A stretch of DNA of 25,986 nucleotides, from IMG/VR virus record IMGVR_UViG_3300042383_000748, positions 1 to 25,986 of that record; one strand, 5' to 3'. The position numbers were made by a program, and so were the translations under genes. The stretch comes from a virus. This document shows positions 12,622-20,238 of this stretch, one piece after another (positions within the stretch are counted from its first letter, which is position 1; every line of letters begins with the position of its first letter). The notes under the pieces are model-generated. The model searched no databases. It saw only the letters and a list, made by a program, of their open reading frames with translations, and was not told the DNA's origin.

Positions 12622-12978
12622 TCAGTCCAGAGCGTTTTCTGCGAAAGCGCAGACCCGTCCGTCGTAGGCGTAGGACGGCAGCCGCCACGGACGGGCCGAC
12701 GGGCCGACCCGTCGCTTCTCTCGTTCGTCATCGCTCCACTTGGCCTGCACCTCGGCCTTGCGGGCCTCGAACTCCTCCGGCGTGATTTCCTCGTCATCGT
12801 GGCCGTCACGGGCTTTCGCGCTCTGAACGTGCGTCCGGCGGCGCAGCCGGTGGTTGCGGCCCAGCGCGTAGAACTGGTAGCGGCTGACGCCTAGAGCCTC
12901 GGCGGCCTCGGTGTTGCTCATCTGGCTGTACCAGACCCGGTACAGGTCGGCGGCGCTGAAATCTGGCTTAAGACGCAT
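12622..12978 (-). CDS. HTH protein with WSDDER motif, 118 aa
   Basis: The N-terminal half shows a helix-turn-helix (SNTEAAEALGVSRYQFYALGRNHRL, about residues 21-45) of the type that senses DNA in sigma-like or Fis-like regulators, followed by a basic RRR stretch. The C-terminal half has an acidic EEITPEEFEARKAEVQAKW helix and the SDDEREKRR motif shared with two other small proteins here. It overlaps the preceding coiled-coil gene by 11 bases. It is probably a regulator of the element; no target can be named. Confidence 0.7.
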   Translation of the reverse strand: MRLKPDFSAADLYRVWYSQMSNTEAAEALGVSRYQFYALGRNHRLRRRTHVQSAKARDGHDDEEITPEEFEARKAEVQAKWSDDEREKRRVGPSARPWRLPSYAYDGRVCAFAENALD

Positions 12979-13261
12979 CTTCCCCTCCTTGGTTCCACGA
13001 CTGCATCAACTTGAGCGACAGCCGCTCGACTTTGTTCTTCAGGCTGGCGTTCTCGCTCCAGAGCCGGCCGAGCTGGCCGTTCTTCATCGCCCGGTCCAGC
13101 GCCCATTCAGACTCCAGGCGGTTGGCCCGGCGCACCGCCCGCTCGAGCCCCCGCTGGTGGCCGCGGCAGGCTTCCAGGGTGCGGTAGTAGCGGAGTTCGT
13201 ACTCGCTGGCGAGGGCTGCGAGCCGCTGGATTTCGGCCTGGAGAAACTCAATTTCATTCAT
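12968..13261 (-). CDS. Coiled-coil protein, 97 aa
   Basis: This 97-residue protein is almost wholly helical with heptad-like spacing (IEFLQAEIQRLAALASEYEL, later ENASLKNKVERLSLKLM), predicting a coiled-coil dimer. There is no enzymatic motif. The ATG at 13261 lies inside the preceding gene (8-base overlap). It could be a scaffold or adaptor; unknown. Confidence 0.65.
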   Translation of the reverse strand: MNEIEFLQAEIQRLAALASEYELRYYRTLEACRGHQRGLERAVRRANRLESEWALDRAMKNGQLGRLWSENASLKNKVERLSLKLMQSWNQGGEDAS

Positions 13262-13469
13262 CGGCGGCCATCCCTAGGACGAACTTGTTCAACTCGCGGG
13301 CGTACTGCTCGATTGACTCCTTCATCAGAAACGTCGCCACGGCGAGGCCGTCGGCATCGGCTTGCTTCGCGAGCTGGCCCGCCTGCTCGGCGCCCTCGCA
13401 GACCGTCCGCAGGACGTTCTGCATGGCGATGAGCCGCACGATGATGTCGGCCCGCTCTTCGTCGGTCAT
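13254..13469 (-). CDS. Small helical hypothetical protein, 71 aa
   Basis: This 71-residue helical protein (TDEERADIIVRLIAMQNVLRT, then FLMKESIEQYARELNKFVLGM) is possibly dimeric. The ATG at 13469 overlaps the acetyltransferase stop as TAATG, and its own stop lies within the next gene, so it is co-translated. No family is recognised. Confidence 0.6.
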   Translation of the reverse strand: MTDEERADIIVRLIAMQNVLRTVCEGAEQAGQLAKQADADGLAVATFLMKESIEQYARELNKFVLGMAADE

Positions 13470-13900
13470 TACACTCGGCGCCACTGCCCGGCCTCCTTCT
13501 CAAACAAGGTCGGCCACAGCCCGGCCCGGCGGGCCACGAGCAGCATGTGCGGGTGGAATACGGCGACCGTCGGCTCGTAGTCATGGAGCACCGACGAATA
13601 GAGGCCAGATGCCGCGAAGGCCGCGAGGCCACGCCGGCGGTACGGAGTGGCGACGAACGCTTCAAGCGTGCTGTAGAGCGTGTCGTCTACTAGCCACCGC
13701 TCAGTCCGCGCCCAGCCGACGATCTCTCCGTGATCTTCGACTAGGGCGATGTGGCCGTCGGTGGGACCGGGGCGCGACTCGCCGTAGAGCCAGGACGTCA
13801 GCTTCCTACGGAAGTCGCTGGCCGGCTTGGTCAGATGGTCGCGGACGTAAAACGCCGTCGGGGTCGCCAGTTCGGCGGCGGCGAGGATGGTGCAGTTCAT
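13469..13900 (-). CDS. GNAT-family acetyltransferase, 143 aa
   Basis: This 143-residue protein fits the GNAT fold. GHIALVEDHGEIVGWARTE gives strands 2-4, and LEAFVATPYRRRGLAAFAAS is the acetyl-CoA-binding motif A with R-R-x-G-L/A, followed by a C-terminal AVFHPHMLLVARRAGLWP typical of motif B. It would acetylate an amine on a small molecule, peptide or protein. The start shares ATGA with the DNA methyltransferase stop, and the first 21 bases (M-N-C-T-I-L) closely copy that gene's start (M-T-C-T-I-L). Confidence 0.75.
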   Translation of the reverse strand: MNCTILAAAELATPTAFYVRDHLTKPASDFRRKLTSWLYGESRPGPTDGHIALVEDHGEIVGWARTERWLVDDTLYSTLEAFVATPYRRRGLAAFAASGLYSSVLHDYEPTVAVFHPHMLLVARRAGLWPTLFEKEAGQWRRV

Positions 13901-14628
13901 GCCACGGCCCTCGCAATCCTCGCCTCGGCGATCTTGGCGTACTCAGGATTCAGCTCGCAACCGATGCCGCTTCGGCCCATTCGGGCAGCCACGGCCAGCG
14001 TCGTGCCGGAGCCTGCGAACGGGTCGAGGATCGTGTCGCCTGGGTTGCTCGAGACGCCGATGATTCGTTCGACAAGTTCCTCCGGCAGTTGCGTTGGCAC
14101 GCCGGCCACGCGCTCGCGGAACGTGCCGCAGACGCGGTTGACCTGCCAGACGTCGCCCATGATCTTCCCAGCCGGATTGGCCCGCTTGTCGCCGTACTTC
14201 GCCTGCCGCGCCGACGGGATCGTCACCGCCTCCGCATTGAACGTGAATCGCTTCTGATTCTTGACCGCGTAGTAGATTGGCCGCGAGCACCGGCCGAACT
14301 TCTTCTGGCAGTAGACGCCGAATGTCTCGTGCCAAGTGATCCGGTTGCGGACGGTCATGCCAGCGTTCTGAATGGCGATGTCGATGAACGCGCCGTATTC
14401 CTGCCCGCTGATGATCCAGAGCGACCCGTGCGGCTTGAGCGCCCGATAGCACCAACCGACCCACCGCTCGCACCAAAGGTCGTAGTCGCGGCGGCGATCT
14501 GAATCTGGGCCATAGCCGTAGTCGATGCCGATGTTGTACGGCGGGTCGGTAACGACGAGATCGACGCTCTCTCGCTCGAGCGTTTGCAGGGACTCAAGGC
14601 AGTCGCCGGGGAGGATGGTGCAGGTCAT
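13897..14628 (-). CDS. Beta-class DNA methyltransferase, 243 aa
   Basis: Motif IV DPPYNIG (D28-Y31) comes first and the SAM-binding DPFAGSGTTLAVAARMGR near residues 205-222 last, with the target-recognition region between them: the beta-class order of N6-adenine or N4-cytosine methyltransferases. The final CELNPEYAKIAEARI is typical of the family. It acts on double-stranded DNA in the cytoplasm and probably protects the element from host restriction; no matching restriction endonuclease gene is beside it. The ATG directly abuts the upstream stop. The recognition sequence cannot be told from this protein. Confidence 0.9.
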   Translation of the reverse strand: MTCTILPGDCLESLQTLERESVDLVVTDPPYNIGIDYGYGPDSDRRRDYDLWCERWVGWCYRALKPHGSLWIISGQEYGAFIDIAIQNAGMTVRNRITWHETFGVYCQKKFGRCSRPIYYAVKNQKRFTFNAEAVTIPSARQAKYGDKRANPAGKIMGDVWQVNRVCGTFRERVAGVPTQLPEELVERIIGVSSNPGDTILDPFAGSGTTLAVAARMGRSGIGCELNPEYAKIAEARIARAVA

Positions 14629-14922
14629 TCACCACCCACCCTTCAACGGCTTCGTCCGAAAAAACCCGCGATACTCCGGGTGCTCGTCCATGAACAGCCG
14701 CGCGTAATACGCGATGAAGTTGTTGCTGATCTTGAAGTCGCCGCTACTCGTCTCGACCGTCGTCTCCCAGCGGATGCGGTTCACAATCAGCCAGGCACTC
14801 AGCTTTCTGTGGCCGCGGTCGATCGCCTCAAACGTAAACCGCTTGAACAGGTCGTAGACCTGCGGGTTGGCACTGTGCCAATCCAGCCACCGCTGACGTT
14901 CTGTGGAGATTTCGATGAGCAT
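14629..14922 (-). CDS. Conserved phage-type hypothetical protein, 97 aa
   Basis: This 97-residue protein contains HSANPQVYDLFKRFTFEAIDRGHRKLSAWLIVNRIRW, FKISNNFIAYYARLFMDEHPEY and a final FRTKPLKG. From memory this pattern recurs in small orphan proteins of many phages and prophages next to replication or modification genes; its function is not known. The start is the ATG at 14922, overlapping the protease stop (TGATG); a GTG one codon earlier is possible. It directly abuts the DNA methyltransferase gene. Confidence 0.7.
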   Translation of the reverse strand: MLIEISTERQRWLDWHSANPQVYDLFKRFTFEAIDRGHRKLSAWLIVNRIRWETTVETSSGDFKISNNFIAYYARLFMDEHPEYRGFFRTKPLKGGW

Positions 14923-15650
14923 CACTTCCCCATCACCTTCCTAATCCACTCGCGAAACAAACTGACCCGCGTATGCCCCATCTCCTCGCCGCGCTTGCTG
15001 CGAAGCGGCCCTTTGTCGTTCATGGTGAACGACGCGATCCCGACGAGCCGGCCCTCTCGGCCAGCCGAAAACATCGGCCCGCCGGAGTCGCCTGGGGAGA
15101 TGCAGAACTCAAGCGGCGACGAGCCGCCGGCCGTGCATACGATGATCCCTCGCTCATGCCGCTCGACGACGTTCGTCCCAGCCCGCAGGCGGCCGTCGGA
15201 ATCCGTGTAGCCCGTTCCCAACCGCCCATGCAGGCCGTAGCCGGCGAGCGTCACGGTGTCGCCGGGGGCGGCATCCTGCTCTGTAGCCAATGGCGGGTAG
15301 TAGGCGAGGCCGAACGGCTCGGCCACGCGCAGGAGGGCGATGTCGTTCCAGCCGAGTTTACCAGAGTCGAAGTCTGGGTGGACGACGATCTCGACGGCTT
15401 CGTGCTTCTTGTCGATCACGGCACAGTCGGCGTCGTGAACCACATGGCCCGCCGTGATCGCCCAGTGGTCGTCGATGACCGTCGCTGTGGCGTAGGCCAC
15501 GCGGCCGTCGGTGCCGGTGACGGCGATCCGACGGGCGTAGGGGGCGAAGGACGCGGCGTATTCGACGTATGCCGAATCCGGTATGCGCTCGTCCGTCGTG
15601 CCGGCGAGGGCTGCGGTGGAGAGGCCGACGAAGGCGATGAAGGTCTTCAC
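14922..15650 (-). CDS. Secreted trypsin-like serine protease, 242 aa
   Basis: A short signal peptide (MKTFIAFVGLSTAALAGT) precedes an S1 chymotrypsin-fold protease with all three catalytic residues: H69 in TAGHVV, D103 in WNDIALL, and S189 in SPGDSGGPMF. Four cysteines could form disulfides after export. It should act outside the cytoplasmic membrane on host or environmental proteins. Such proteases are uncommon in phage early regions. The GTG at 15650 shares GTGA with the stop of a 36-residue membrane protein, which itself overlaps csrA, so all three are translationally coupled. No pro-domain of known type is obvious apart from ~25 residues after the signal. Confidence 0.85.
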   Translation of the reverse strand: MKTFIAFVGLSTAALAGTTDERIPDSAYVEYAASFAPYARRIAVTGTDGRVAYATATVIDDHWAITAGHVVHDADCAVIDKKHEAVEIVVHPDFDSGKLGWNDIALLRVAEPFGLAYYPPLATEQDAAPGDTVTLAGYGLHGRLGTGYTDSDGRLRAGTNVVERHERGIIVCTAGGSSPLEFCISPGDSGGPMFSAGREGRLVGIASFTMNDKGPLRSKRGEEMGHTRVSLFREWIRKVMGK

Positions 15651-15757
15651 TTGTCCCTCGTCATGTAGGGAATCAGGCTTGCGTAGACGATGGCCCCGGC
15701 GATCACGAGCACCGTCGCAGCGTTGGCCCAGGTGTGGAGCGCGGCGTCGAGGTTCAT
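15647..15757 (-). CDS. Tiny single-pass membrane protein, 36 aa
   Basis: A 36-residue frame lies exactly between csrA and the protease. The start ATGA overlaps the csrA stop and its stop overlaps the protease start (GTGA). The product is one hydrophobic helix (ANAATVLVIAGAIVYASLIP) with a short charged end (YMTRDK). Perfect coupling on both sides and the clear membrane helix support it as a real gene. It could anchor or chaperone the secreted protease, or act as a toxin-like or holin-like peptide; there is no evidence beyond context. Confidence 0.7.
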   Translation of the reverse strand: MNLDAALHTWANAATVLVIAGAIVYASLIPYMTRDK

Positions 15758-15906
15758 CGCTTCACAAGCTCCGTGCGGACGATCTTCGTCGTCTTCGGTG
15801 CGACGATCGCCAGGCGAACCGCCCCGTCCACCACCCGCGTGACGATGACTTCGATGTCATCGCCGATCTTGATGCGCTCTCCGCGCCTTCTCGTCAGGAC
15901 GAGCAT
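15754..15906 (-). CDS. csrA: CsrA-family translational regulator, 50 aa
   Basis: MLVLTRRRGERIKIGDDIEV, then VTRVVDGAVRLAIVAPKTTKIVRTEL, matches CsrA along its whole core: the N-terminal strand with L4, R6/R7 and G9E10, the VRL-AI-AP segment, and the R-T/E-E-L end carrying the second RNA-binding arginine. At 50 residues it is shorter than the usual ~60, lacking part of the C-terminal helix. CsrA dimers bind GGA in hairpin loops of leaders and block or stabilise messages. The start ATG at 15906 has AAAGGAGT upstream. Its stop overlaps the tiny membrane protein. It is encoded near the head of a long operon, 13 bases after a 53-residue gene. Confidence 0.9.
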   Translation of the reverse strand: MLVLTRRRGERIKIGDDIEVIVTRVVDGAVRLAIVAPKTTKIVRTELVKR

Positions 15907-15919
15907 GTGCTGACTCCTT

Positions 15920-16081
15920 TCAGCGAACTTGGTAGTAGCGGCTTCGGAGGTGACGCTCTTCGTCACTCCACTGCTTTTGCAGGCGTTTACACGCGACGAT
16001 GATCTCGAGCGGTTTCGGGTCCGGCGCCCGCACGCTTGGGCCGCCGCGGTGGCCGAGGTTTTCTTTCAGCGACGTCTTCAT
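15920..16081 (-). CDS. Small basic protein with WSDEER motif, 53 aa
   Basis: This 53-residue basic protein contains PKPLEIIVACKRLQKQW followed by SDEERHLRSR. The W-S-D-x-E-R element also occurs at 12622 and 9952. The ATG at 16081 follows AAAGGAGTGTCCG, a strong ribosome site, and a promoter lies at 16107-16135, so this is the first gene of the csrA operon. The N-terminal 25 residues look disordered. Function unknown. Confidence 0.65.
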   Translation of the reverse strand: MKTSLKENLGHRGGPSVRAPDPKPLEIIVACKRLQKQWSDEERHLRSRYYQVR

Positions 16082-16106
16082 CGGACACTCCTTTGTCTTG
16101 GTGAGT

Positions 16107-16135
16107 AGGCTATCGTTCCGACCTGTTCTTGGCAA
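16107..16135 (-). promoter_or_regulatory. Promoter of the csrA operon
   Basis: On the minus strand TTGCCA (16130-16135) and TAGCCT (16107-16112) are 17 bases apart, with the -10 extending as TAGCCTAC. The -10 box overlaps the stop of the upstream gene (16110). It would drive the long block from 16081 leftward. Confidence 0.65.
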
Positions 16136-16589
16136 GCCACGTTTCGCAAGCTGCTTTTACGGCTGGTCGCTTGTGCTCTTTCGCCGCCCAGATGACGTAC
16201 TCGACACCTCGCGGTAAGGCGACGGCTTCGTCGATGGACAGTCCGCTGAACCGGCCATCGCGGAAGACGAACTCGTCTTCCTTCGGTGCGAGGTGGCCCT
16301 TGACCACCGGCACCCACTGGGCCGTGTTGCAGAAGGCGCACTGGATGAGCCACTCGCCGTGCTCCTCATGGAGGATGTCGTGGGCGGTGCCGCGGCAGGT
16401 GCTATCAGCGCATTCGTGGCCCTCGTCGAGAGTGCCGAGGGCTTTGATGGCCCGAACGGACTGATTCCCTTTATATAAATAGGGCTTTTTTTCGGGTTCC
16501 TGAACTTCGGCCTGGGGGGGTACGACCTTTCTGCGCGGTTTCTTGGCGGCCGTGGGTTCGGTCGGCGTCACATCGAAAAGCGTATCCAT
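16110..16589 (-). CDS. Zinc-binding protein with ExoX-C-like domain, 159 aa
   Basis: The basic, Pro-rich linker (residues 1-40) is followed by a likely zinc site (C60, C65 and C84xxC87 in CAFCNTAQW). A C-terminal domain (FVFRDGRFSGLSIDEAVALPRGVEYVIWAAKE, about 107-138) resembles the small ExoX-C/DUF3820 domain in which a short compact motif binds nucleic acid. No exonuclease catalytic domain is present, so it is probably a DNA-binding accessory. GAAAGGAGACACAGC precedes the ATG at 16589. It lies 13 bases downstream of the helicase gene in the replication block. Confidence 0.65.
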   Translation of the reverse strand: MDTLFDVTPTEPTAAKKPRRKVVPPQAEVQEPEKKPYLYKGNQSVRAIKALGTLDEGHECADSTCRGTAHDILHEEHGEWLIQCAFCNTAQWVPVVKGHLAPKEDEFVFRDGRFSGLSIDEAVALPRGVEYVIWAAKEHKRPAVKAACETWLAKNRSER

Positions 16590-16602
16590 GCTGTGTCTCC
16601 TT

Positions 16603-18294
16603 TCAGACTGGGATGTCCATGCGGCACCGCTCACGGGGGTCGTGAGCGACGATCAGCTTCCTCTTGGCCCTGGTCACGGCGACGTATTCAATCCGCCGCT
16701 CTTCGTCGGCACGCTCATCGCTCCGCTCGGCACTGTCGCGGACGCGGCGGCCGACGCTTGAGAGGATGATGACGTTGTCGGCCTCCATCCCCTTGGCGGA
16801 ATGGATGGTGCCGATGCGAATCCGGGGGCTGCTCACAATGCCCAGACCCCACCGCTTCGCGGCCTTCTGCCACCGGCTGCCGCCGTCCACAAGGTCGCTC
16901 CAGCCGCCGCTGGCGATCTTCTCCCGCAGGTGCTCGGTCGCGCCGACGGCCTCGAGGTCTTCTGGGAACAGCAGGTCGAACCTGTCCTTCCCACCCCGCG
17001 TCCACTGGGATTTCGCCCCCATCACGAGCCACCGCTTCTCTTGGCCGCCCTCCGCGGCCTTCTTCACGGTCGCTGACGGCAGGAGGTCGATCGCCTGGGT
17101 CCACTCCTCCGCGGTTGCCGGCTCGCCGTTCTGGAGCTTCCACAGCCCCGCCATGCCGATGTCACGGTTGTATGCCCCCTGCTTCGCCTTGACCCTGCGG
17201 TACGGCACACCGACCTCATCCAAGATCGTCGCAATCTTGGAAACGTGCCGATTCGTCCTGGCGATGACGAGCGTCTCCTGGTCCGGCGTCAGATCACTCA
17301 GATCGTCCTCGTAGTTGCCGCTCTCAATGACCTCGCCGTCGTGATCGGCCGGGAGGATGCCGCGATCCCAGTAGCCCTTGCTGAGTTGCTGGAGGCACCG
17401 CTCGCCGAGCTGGAGGATCGGCTTCGCGCAGCGGTAGCTCTTGGGCATGATTTCTTGTCGTGTAGCCTCCCAGCCCATGAAAAACTCGCTGGAGGCACCA
17501 GCCCACGAATACAGCACCTGAAAGGGGTCGCCGACCAGCCACGCCCATCGGCAGGAGTCTCCTGTAACGAGCCGCCGGCAGGCCAGATCAAGCAGTCGGC
17601 TCGCATCCTGCGCCTCATCGAATATCCAGCCGACAACACCGTCTGGCACCGCCCCCTCCGGCGTGACGAACTCCGGCCCGGTGGCTGGGTCATTCTTGAC
17701 GCCGACGAACCGCGACAGCATATCCGTGAAGTCAGTTCGGTTGTCGAGCCGCTTCGCAGCCTCATACAGATCGATCCGGCGGATCACCTCATCGGCTGGC
17801 GGCGCGTCATCCACGAACTCGTAGGCGGCCTCGGCAATCTGCCGCAGCGGCACGACCATGCTCCTGGCGAGGCTCCAGTAGTTCAACGCCGCCGCCGCCA
17901 CCGGGTCGCCCGTGTAGATGCCGACGCCACCCTCGGCATCATCGTCGATGCAAAACGACACCGACGAGTCGAGAGCCTCGCTGATCCACTGGTCATCGGC
18001 CTTGCTGCCACCCAGCACCTCGCCCTTGCTGATGCCCAGTTGGCGATACGCGACGCTGTGGGCCGTCCTGAACCACCCGTGCTGCTCCAGTTCCTCCTTT
18101 CGCATCCCCCAAGCCTCGGCAGCCCGCCCAGCGGCCTCTGAGCGGGCCGCTCTGGTGAAGGACGAGAAACCGATGGCAAACGGGTTGCCGCCCACCTCTG
18201 GCCTCGCCAGGGCTTTCTCGGCCGTACCGATCATCAGCCGCGTTTTCCCCGTCCCGGCGCCACCGATCGCCCTCAAAACCTTCAAATCTGACAC
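16603..18294 (-). CDS. UvrD/Rep-type superfamily 1 helicase, 563 aa
   Basis: This 563-residue SF1 helicase has Walker A GGAGTGKTR (residues 11-19) and motif II in GWIFDEAQD, followed by WLVGDPFQVLYSWAGA. Later motifs are MPKSYRCAKP and, near the C-terminus, GTIHSAKGMEADNVIIL and EERRIEYVAVTRAKRKL (motifs V-VI). It moves 3'-5' on single-stranded DNA, driven by ATP, probably at the element's replication fork or in repair. I place the start at the GTG at 18294, only ten residues before the Walker motif, because AAGGAGG ends five bases upstream; a TTG at 18360 would add 22 residues lying in a repeat-rich region. It is shorter than host UvrD (~720). Confidence 0.9.
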   Translation of the reverse strand: MSDLKVLRAIGGAGTGKTRLMIGTAEKALARPEVGGNPFAIGFSSFTRAARSEAAGRAAEAWGMRKEELEQHGWFRTAHSVAYRQLGISKGEVLGGSKADDQWISEALDSSVSFCIDDDAEGGVGIYTGDPVAAAALNYWSLARSMVVPLRQIAEAAYEFVDDAPPADEVIRRIDLYEAAKRLDNRTDFTDMLSRFVGVKNDPATGPEFVTPEGAVPDGVVGWIFDEAQDASRLLDLACRRLVTGDSCRWAWLVGDPFQVLYSWAGASSEFFMGWEATRQEIMPKSYRCAKPILQLGERCLQQLSKGYWDRGILPADHDGEVIESGNYEDDLSDLTPDQETLVIARTNRHVSKIATILDEVGVPYRRVKAKQGAYNRDIGMAGLWKLQNGEPATAEEWTQAIDLLPSATVKKAAEGGQEKRWLVMGAKSQWTRGGKDRFDLLFPEDLEAVGATEHLREKIASGGWSDLVDGGSRWQKAAKRWGLGIVSSPRIRIGTIHSAKGMEADNVIILSSVGRRVRDSAERSDERADEERRIEYVAVTRAKRKLIVAHDPRERCRMDIPV

Positions 18295-18441
18295 GAAATC
18301 CTCCTTGATCCCCCACATGGCGGGGCGTAATTTGGGTAATTTGAGATTTCCCGTCCACAAAAACCGCTTTACTTGTGGATTTTTTGTGGCCTGGACGGGG
18401 ATTTCCCGTCTTGGCCGAAATTATGCGGACACACTAAACCC
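18295..18441. promoter_or_regulatory. Repeat-rich spacer between prim-pol and SF1 helicase
   Basis: This AT-richer gap of ~147 bases carries CCACAAAAA (18355-18363) inverted as TTTTTGTGG (18381-18389) with a 17-base loop. It also holds CCCGTC copies near 18350-18355 and 18406-18411 (GACGGG on the minus strand) and one copy of ATTATGCGGACAC (18420-18432) whose twin lies at 18529-18541 in the prim-pol gene. It may be the operator/promoter of the helicase gene or part of a replication origin. No gene is seen. Confidence 0.45.
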
Positions 18442-20238
18442 TTACTGCTGCTGGACTTGCGACTCAAGACGCGGAATCCGGACGTTTTCGCGAATTTTTT
18501 TGCCACAATTTTTTTCGCTTATCCCCGTATTATGCGGACACTCTTCCACGGCCCCGCCGCCGGCCGCGAACTCCTCCACGGCCTCGATCCAGTCGGGCGT
18601 GAAAATGACGTAGGAGAGCTTCGCCGAGCCGAACGTATGCCGGCCCTCGCGGAAGTCATCCACGCCCAGCCGCTCGCAGAGTAGGCGTTTCATGCGGACC
18701 CGCTCCCCGGCGGCGACGTCGTGAGCGCGGCCGATCTCCTCCCAGGTCTTCACCCATCCGAGCCACAGTTCGCTTGGGCGCACCCAGCATGGCCGTCCAG
18801 ACTTGTCCGGCTCCGGCTTGTCCTCTTTGGGCTGCTTGGCCCGTGCGAACGCCTCGAGCAGATAGCCGGCAAGCGTGGCGTATCGAAGGCTCGAGGTGCC
18901 GACGTAGACGTCGTCGGCCCGCTGCTTCTTGATGAGGAGTTTCTCGACCAGCCCCGCCAGCTTCGGGCGCTTTGAGTTCCCCTCCTGCCCTTTCCAGATC
19001 GTCTGCCACTCTTTCCCGTCACCGTCGAGCAGGACGCGGCGGGTGGCCTCGAAGACCCTGGCCGCGACCATCTTGGCTGACCGGAACTCCGCGAACGCAA
19101 ACGCGACCTGCCCTTTGCATGGAGTGTCTTTCCAAGCGGGAACGTAGAGCACGATCTCCGGCGGGTCGGAATGCACCATGCGGATGCTCCAGTCGCCTGG
19201 GAGCCATTCGCCCGCGGGCCAGTTATCGACCGGCGACCACTTCAGCCCCTGCAATGCGTAGCCGCTGACCGGAGCCTGCGGCGGCGCGACGGCCTCGTCG
19301 ATCTTCTCAGCCACCTCGGCCAGGCCGGCGTCGGTCGTCGGGATCGCCTCTTGCCGCTCCTCCATCTTGCGGCGGTATTCGACGCACGAGTGGAACAGGG
19401 TCATCACTTCCTGCTCCGTCTTCTCTGGCCGGCACTTCAGTTTGTTGACCGCCATGATCTCAACGATCATGTCGGCCTGGGCAGACTCCTGAAGGTAGAG
19501 CGGGTGCAGGAACACCTTCCTCGTGACGTAGCTCCGCAGGTACGGGTGGCGGGCGCCTTTCTCGACAACCGTGTGAAGCAGATGCCTCGACGAGAACTGT
19601 GAGGCCGGTAGTTGCCGGCCGGTATCAACGTCATTGACGATGGCCCGCAGCAAGACTTCCGGCAGCGGGGCGAAGTCAACGTCCTCAAGGCCGAAGCCAG
19701 GCTTCCAGCGGTAGCGGACGCCGGACCAATGCCACGACGGCGGCAGGACTGACTGCGCGCCCAACTCCCCGGTGCCGAGCCGCACCTCGAGGCCGCCGGG
19801 CTTCACGACCGCACCGCAGCCCGAGAGCCTTTCGTCCCAGAGGAAAAGACGATGCTCAGACCGACCGGAGATGTAGGTCGGCGTTTCGATGTCTGTTAGG
19901 CCCATCGCTTCGGCGTAGGCGCGGCCTTCGTCGGTGTCCCACTCCATATCAATGACGCCGGATCGCGGGCCAAGGATGATGCCGATGTTGAAGGGCCGCG
20001 TCGTGTCGCACCAGTCGGCAAGTTCGTCTTCCGTGGTGGCTGCGCGGTTCTGCCAGTTCTTGCCTTGCGGGTGCTTACCGCACTGCACCTCGGCGCCGCC
20101 GCCGACGCGGTGCTCTGGGTTCCCGCAGGTGCATCGTCCGTCGGGCCAGATGCCGTAGAGCCGGACAACGCCCAGCTTCTTCGAGATGGCGACGGCCGCC
20201 TCTTTGAAGATCAGATCGGGGTCAAACTCAAAAGCCAT
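18442..20238 (-). CDS. Bifunctional DNA primase/polymerase (prim-pol), 598 aa
   Basis: The N-terminal ~200 residues match the prim-pol domain of archaeal plasmids and phages: zinc-binding CTCGNPEH and CGKHPQGKNW, the metal-binding NIGIILGPRSGVIDMEWD, then GRSEHRLFLW. A second region (~250-400) looks like a primase C-terminal helper domain, and the last ~120 residues are basic and may form a winged helix. It would lay primers and possibly extend DNA at the element's origin. There is no helicase domain in the same chain; two separate helicases lie in the same block. The start is either 20238 (GGAG upstream, used here) or the ATG at 20250. An in-frame extension to 20382 reads through hairpins and is not accepted. 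Confidence 0.85.
   Translation of the reverse strand: MAFEFDPDLIFKEAAVAISKKLGVVRLYGIWPDGRCTCGNPEHRVGGGAEVQCGKHPQGKNWQNRAATTEDELADWCDTTRPFNIGIILGPRSGVIDMEWDTDEGRAYAEAMGLTDIETPTYISGRSEHRLFLWDERLSGCGAVVKPGGLEVRLGTGELGAQSVLPPSWHWSGVRYRWKPGFGLEDVDFAPLPEVLLRAIVNDVDTGRQLPASQFSSRHLLHTVVEKGARHPYLRSYVTRKVFLHPLYLQESAQADMIVEIMAVNKLKCRPEKTEQEVMTLFHSCVEYRRKMEERQEAIPTTDAGLAEVAEKIDEAVAPPQAPVSGYALQGLKWSPVDNWPAGEWLPGDWSIRMVHSDPPEIVLYVPAWKDTPCKGQVAFAFAEFRSAKMVAARVFEATRRVLLDGDGKEWQTIWKGQEGNSKRPKLAGLVEKLLIKKQRADDVYVGTSSLRYATLAGYLLEAFARAKQPKEDKPEPDKSGRPCWVRPSELWLGWVKTWEEIGRAHDVAAGERVRMKRLLCERLGVDDFREGRHTFGSAKLSYVIFTPDWIEAVEEFAAGGGAVEECPHNTGISEKNCGKKIRENVRIPRLESQVQQQ

Noticed and set aside
17245-18141. Long plus-strand frame opposite the SF1 helicase
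   Set aside because: The minus strand carries all helicase motifs; the plus frame has no ribosome site and no recognisable domain.
18371-18380. TTGTGGATT as a DnaA box
   Set aside because: It matches the box at only about seven of nine positions and no second box stands near; too weak to call.
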